Source of the DNA: Flavobacteriales bacterium CG18_big_fil_WC_8_21_14_2_50_32_9
GTDB lineage: Bacteria; Bacteroidota; Bacteroidia; Flavobacteriales_E; Vicingaceae
Length of the DNA stretch: 9,237 nucleotides
Assembly (NCBI GenBank): GCA_002770955.1
Contig: PCUH01000130.1
Coordinates: forward strand, 1 to 9,237
Reading direction: 5' to 3'
The notes under the pieces are model-generated. The model was not told the DNA's origin. It searched no databases and was given only the letters and a program-made list of their open reading frames with translations. Shown here in pieces: positions 6,894 through 9,237 of the stretch (positions are counted from its first letter, which is position 1; each line of letters opens with the position of its first letter). The position numbers were made by a program, and so were the translations under genes.

Positions 6894-7727
6894 TTAAAAA
6901 TTTTTCGATAACGTCAATTTTGCATTGGAGAACGTAACTACTCGCAATCCTTTTTTATGAAAATTTTTGCCTTGTGCTTTAGTTGGAGCTCGATGGTAAC
7001 TTTCTTGATAAGGAGATTGGATAACTAATAACCCATTTGCACTTATTTGGTTTAATGTTTCCACTAATCCTTCTGCCATTATTTTTTTGGTGTGATAAGC
7101 AATGGCATATTGTGTTGCGTTTGTTGGCATGGGTATTTCTTTTTGCCAAACAATTTTACCAGCATCCAATTTTTCTACCATGGTGTGAATGGTTGTCCCA
7201 ATTTCTTTATCGCCATCATGCAACATCCACCAACTGCCAAAAACACCTCGATGTCTTGGTAACAAAGTTCCATGAGCATTTAAACAGGCTATTTTAGGTA
7301 AGTTCAACAGTTCTTTTCCAAATAATTGTGGTGGTGAAATGGATAAAATTACATCAATATCTAAGTTTTTTAATTGTTGAAGATAAATTGACGAATTAAT
7401 ATCATCTGTAACCATTTCGTTGATGTTCTGTTTTTGATAAATGCTTTTTACAGAAAATGGATTAAACACACCAAATTTCGACAACAACTTGTACCAAACT
7501 TTGCAGTATAAAAAAAAACAAGTGGTAATAAAAAGCTCCCAATACGAATAAATTTGAGTACGTTCCAACAACCAATCTTTCATGGTTTTGTTTTTACGAT
7601 GAGGTTGCAAACGAGTAGCACCAACAATTTTAAAATTTTCGTTTTGGTGTTGTGCCAAATACCCAATTACTTTCGGAATGTAAAATGGTTCTTCTTGCGA
7701 TATGATAAAAACTCGGATGGGATTCAT
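6894..7727 (-). CDS. Formyltransferase-fold enzyme, probable sugar N-formyltransferase
   Basis: A 277-residue protein with a formyl_transferase (10-formyltetrahydrofolate-dependent) domain. The catalytic signature is intact: CLNAHGTLLPRHRG (148-161) gives the Asn-x-His pair N150 and H152, and the second acidic residue is D188 in EKLDAGKIV. These correspond to the Asn/His/Asp triad of methionyl-tRNA formyltransferase. The protein lacks a normal C-terminal tRNA-binding domain, has an unusual aromatic insert near 56-90 (YSYWELFITTCFFLYCKVWYKLL region) that may touch the membrane, and sits in a polysaccharide gene set. Modification of an amino-sugar is therefore more likely than Met-tRNA formylation. 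The amino-sugar substrate is unknown. ATG 7727 is used; it follows a -7 box by a short leader. It is the first gene of the apparent minus-strand polysaccharide operon. Confidence 0.75.
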   Translation of the reverse strand: MNPIRVFIISQEEPFYIPKVIGYLAQHQNENFKIVGATRLQPHRKNKTMKDWLLERTQIYSYWELFITTCFFLYCKVWYKLLSKFGVFNPFSVKSIYQKQNINEMVTDDINSSIYLQQLKNLDIDVILSISPPQLFGKELLNLPKIACLNAHGTLLPRHRGVFGSWWMLHDGDKEIGTTIHTMVEKLDAGKIVWQKEIPMPTNATQYAIAYHTKKIMAEGLVETLNQISANGLLVIQSPYQESYHRAPTKAQGKNFHKKGLRVVTFSNAKLTLSKNF

Positions 7728-7751
7728 TTGGTGTTATGCTTTTTGTAAGTT

Positions 7752-7759
7752 CAAAACTA
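7752..7759 (-). promoter_or_regulatory. -7 promoter box of the formyltransferase gene
   Basis: On the minus strand TAGTTTTG (7759 to 7752) matches TAnnTTTG exactly, 24 bases before ATG 7727. A TTTG lies about 27 bases further upstream, a little too far for the usual -33 spacing, so the upstream element is unsure. It is the likely start of the polysaccharide transcription unit. Confidence 0.4.
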
Positions 7760-7872
7760 AGGAATATGAATTAAAGTTACATTTTCCAAAAAATTGTTTT
7801 TAAGGATAGTTGTCATTTCTGGTTAATTCCCTGCTGCCCTGCAACCTACACGAGTAAATTACAATTTTTTAG

Positions 7873-7886
7873 TTCGAATATTCGAA
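7873..7886. promoter_or_regulatory. 14-bp perfect palindrome
   Basis: TTCGAATATTCGAA is a perfect 14-bp palindrome in the 199-bp gap between the toxin remnant and the formyltransferase gene, about 115 bases upstream of the latter's -7 box. It could be a binding site for a dimeric regulator or part of a terminator for the AbiE transcript. Nothing else in 7728-7926 could be recognised apart from the -7 box. Confidence 0.35.
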
Positions 7887-7926
7887 ATTTTCCTAAAAAC
7901 TGCAAACACAAAATAGCTCTTTCAAT

Positions 7927-8145
7927 TTACATAAAAATTTTATTCAACAACTCAACCAATTCTTTTTTTATCACTTCATATTCTGGAAGTTGTACTTCAG
8001 GTATTTGATGCCCTAAACTATTTTTCCAAGCTGCTTTCAGGCTTTTGTCGTTTTTTCCGTTTATCATTTGCTTAATATCAGTAAACTCGAGTCCTTTGAA
8101 CTTCATTTTTTTGTGAAAGGCTTCTATTTCCTTTTTAAGTATCAT
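7927..8145 (-). pseudogene. Remnant of an AbiEii-type toxin gene (internally deleted)
   Basis: A 72-codon frame in the position where abiEii normally follows abiEi. Its first ten residues (MILKKEIEAF) resemble the usual N-terminus of Bacteroidota AbiEii proteins. The rest (KFKGLEFTDIKQM, then LKAAWKNSL and a terminal LPEYEVIKKELVELLNKIF) resembles the family's C-terminal helical end. The nucleotidyltransferase core (Gly-Ser motif and acidic metal-binding residues), about 200 residues, is absent. The simplest reading is an in-frame internal deletion that fused the two ends, leaving an inactive product. The family match is from memory and from context. An alternative is an independent small protein. 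ATG 8145 lies 25 bases after the AbiEi stop. Confidence 0.55.
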
Positions 8146-8149
8146 TTTG

Positions 8150-8173
8150 CTATTAACATGAGTTCGATTATTA
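8150..8173. repeat. 24-bp dispersed repeat, copy 2
   Basis: Second copy of the repeat at 6828-6851 (22 of 24 identical, same orientation). It covers the stop codon of the AbiEi gene (8171-8173) and most of the short gap to the toxin remnant. TATTAA (8151-8156) and TTAATA (8171-8176) can pair across it, so the hairpin character of copy 1 is kept. Confidence 0.55.
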
Positions 8174-8971
8174 ATATTGCTTATTACAGATGTCCAATAT
8201 TTCTTCGGCTGTAATGTTTAACCGTAATTTCCATTTGTTGTTGAATATTCCTTCTTCGGCACCAAAAGGATCTATTAACACATAGCGTGGGTTCACTTCT
8301 CCTTCAGCATATTTAAGGAAGCGAGTCATCTTAGGTTTTTCAAGCAATTCAGCCAGAAATGCCAGCCTTTTTACCACAGAGATATTACCAATTGCTCTGC
8401 AATATTGAATCATTTTGTCCTGATTGATGTCTGTTTGGTCAAAGGCACGAATCAATTCTGAATAACCTCCAGAATACTGTGAAAGATCAAAACAATCGAC
8501 AATGGTTTTTTCTTTGTCGGTCAATCGATATTTATAATTCCCAAAACCCTGTGTTTCTATTCCTGTTCTTTTCGTGTTTTTTATTTTGACGAATTGGTAC
8601 GTAACACCAAACACAGCTTTGTCTTTTTTTATATGAGTGGTTTGAATGAAAACGGTATTTGGAAATTGCTCTGTCAAACCATGTAGGTTAAGAGCTGACC
8701 AATATGCAACAGCTCCGTCCGGGACAAGAAAACAACCAATTACTTTTTCATCTCTAAAATTTGCCCGACAATACTTGCCTCTTTCAATCCGAGAAATGAT
8801 TTTTTTGTGTACTAGGTTTTCAATAATCTCATTGATGTTTTCTAATGAATTGCCAATCAATTCCTTTAAATCATCTAAGGAAAAAATATCCATTTCATTT
8901 TCAGCCAACATCAACATCACTTTCATTTGAGAATGAGTTAAGTTTGCTGATATATATGTTCCTATTGCCAT
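8171..8971 (-). CDS. abiEi: AbiEi family antitoxin / transcriptional repressor (type IV toxin-antitoxin)
   Basis: A 266-residue protein, full length for the Bacteroidota form of AbiEi. The N-terminus is a winged-helix DNA-binding domain (about 10-70: LTHSQMKVMLMLAEN, recognition region LENINEIIENLVHKKII, wing RIERGKYC). The C-terminal antitoxin domain carries the family landmarks GAVAYWSALNLHGLTEQFPN (86-105), YRLTDKEKTIVDCFDL (148-163), SGGYSELIRAF (167-177), a KRLAFLAELL helix (201-210) and a final DPFGAEEGIFNNKWKLRLNI. In characterised AbiE systems AbiEi counteracts the AbiEii nucleotidyltransferase toxin without forming a stable complex, and represses its own promoter by binding inverted repeats. 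An inverted-repeat operator is visible just upstream. The partner toxin downstream appears deleted, so the protein may now be only an autoregulated orphan. ATG 8971 starts at the family N-terminus. Confidence 0.85.
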   Translation of the reverse strand: MAIGTYISANLTHSQMKVMLMLAENEMDIFSLDDLKELIGNSLENINEIIENLVHKKIISRIERGKYCRANFRDEKVIGCFLVPDGAVAYWSALNLHGLTEQFPNTVFIQTTHIKKDKAVFGVTYQFVKIKNTKRTGIETQGFGNYKYRLTDKEKTIVDCFDLSQYSGGYSELIRAFDQTDINQDKMIQYCRAIGNISVVKRLAFLAELLEKPKMTRFLKYAEGEVNPRYVLIDPFGAEEGIFNNKWKLRLNITAEEILDICNKQY

Positions 8972-9049
8972 TACATTTTGTTTTGTATTAAACCCTAAAA
9001 AATGGGGTTTATATTAATTCAAAATGTAAAGATATAGATTATTATTCAA
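8971..9049 (-). promoter_or_regulatory. AbiEi promoter with nested inverted-repeat operator
   Basis: Two perfect arms, TTACATTTTG (8971-8980) and CAAAATGTAA (9020-9029), form a 10-bp inverted repeat. Inside it lies a second one, TAAACCC (8989-8995) with GGGTTTA (9005-9011). On the minus strand the distal arm contains a -7-like TACATTTTG (9028 to 9020), with TTG (9049-9047) 18 bases upstream as -33. The proximal arm touches the start codon. Repressor bound to both arms would cover the promoter, in line with the known negative autoregulation of AbiE by AbiEi. The binding itself is inferred. Confidence 0.6.
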
Positions 9050-9093
9050 TTAATTCATAAAAAATTAAATTTTTACTTCCTATTGTTTAGAAT

Positions 9094-9228
9094 TGTATTG
9101 TGTCTTGGCACTGTTTCGGGGTATTCGCTGCCCCCCCCCGTACCTCCTAAGCTGTAAACGTACACCGTACGAGCTAAGTTTTGCGAGGGCAATGTGTGTG
9201 ATTACTTAGGTCGAGCAAACACAATACA
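9094..9228. repeat. Structured palindromic repeat with nine-C run, possible MITE
   Basis: A non-coding stretch of about 135 bp, visibly richer in G+C than the flanking A/T tracts. Its ends are a perfect 10-bp inverted repeat, TGTATTGTGT (9094-9103) and ACACAATACA (9219-9228), extendable by TTG with one gap. Inside are a G4/C-run hairpin (CGGGG 9117-9121 facing C9 at 9131-9139) and a tight stem CGTAC-ACC-GTACG (9159-9171) flanked by AGCT on both sides (9150-9153 and 9172-9175). No open frame is plausible. It could be a non-autonomous element or a structured RNA; no target duplication is evident. Confidence 0.5.
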
Positions 9229-9237
9229 TTATAAAAA

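Noticed and set aside
7827..7855. Local CCCTGCTGCCCTGC motif
   Set aside because: It is a short direct repeat of CCCTGC with no pairing partner or second copy in the window; too little to call a feature.
1..9237. tRNA, rRNA or CRISPR array
   Set aside because: No cloverleaf-like sequence, no rRNA segment and no regularly spaced direct repeats were seen.

Overview
The window looks like chromosomal DNA from a low-GC member of the Bacteroidota, probably Flavobacteriales. The evidence is the strong A+T bias, several TAnnTTTG boxes (the Bacteroidota -7 promoter element) upstream of genes, and proteins I recognise as typical of that phylum: a DUF6427-like membrane protein, a Wzi-like outer-membrane protein, a long-form sugar transferase and a Bacteroidota-type AbiEi.

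Layout. Bases 1-1347 (+) hold the tail of a family-2 glycosyltransferase and a complete family-4 glycosyltransferase that starts one base after it. A 62-residue membrane protein (1552-1364, -) and a polytopic membrane protein (1629-2612, +) are transcribed divergently. Bases 2612-2887 are a non-coding block of nested hairpins between convergent genes. From 7727 down to 2889 (-) runs a surface-polysaccharide gene set: a formyltransferase-fold enzyme, a DUF354 protein, a long sugar transferase and a Wzi-like outer-membrane beta-barrel. The last two are separated by a 137-bp palindromic MITE-like element inserted exactly in the stop codon of the sugar transferase. Bases 7927-8971 (-) hold an AbiE type IV toxin-antitoxin locus with an intact AbiEi antitoxin but only a 72-codon remnant where the AbiEii toxin should be. 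Bases 9094-9228 are a second, more GC-rich structured palindromic repeat with a run of nine C.

How it fits together. The glycosyltransferases, sugar transferase, DUF354 protein, formyltransferase and Wzi-like barrel suggest assembly and display of a surface glycan (capsule, O-antigen or exopolysaccharide), possibly with an N-formylated sugar. The polysaccharide genes themselves are known families. The most interesting features are between genes: a TA-flanked element that converts a TAA stop to TAG, a related end beside the next gene, a 24-bp repeat present twice, an eroded AbiE system with a well-preserved nested operator, and the terminal structured repeat. I did not find a convincing wholly new system.
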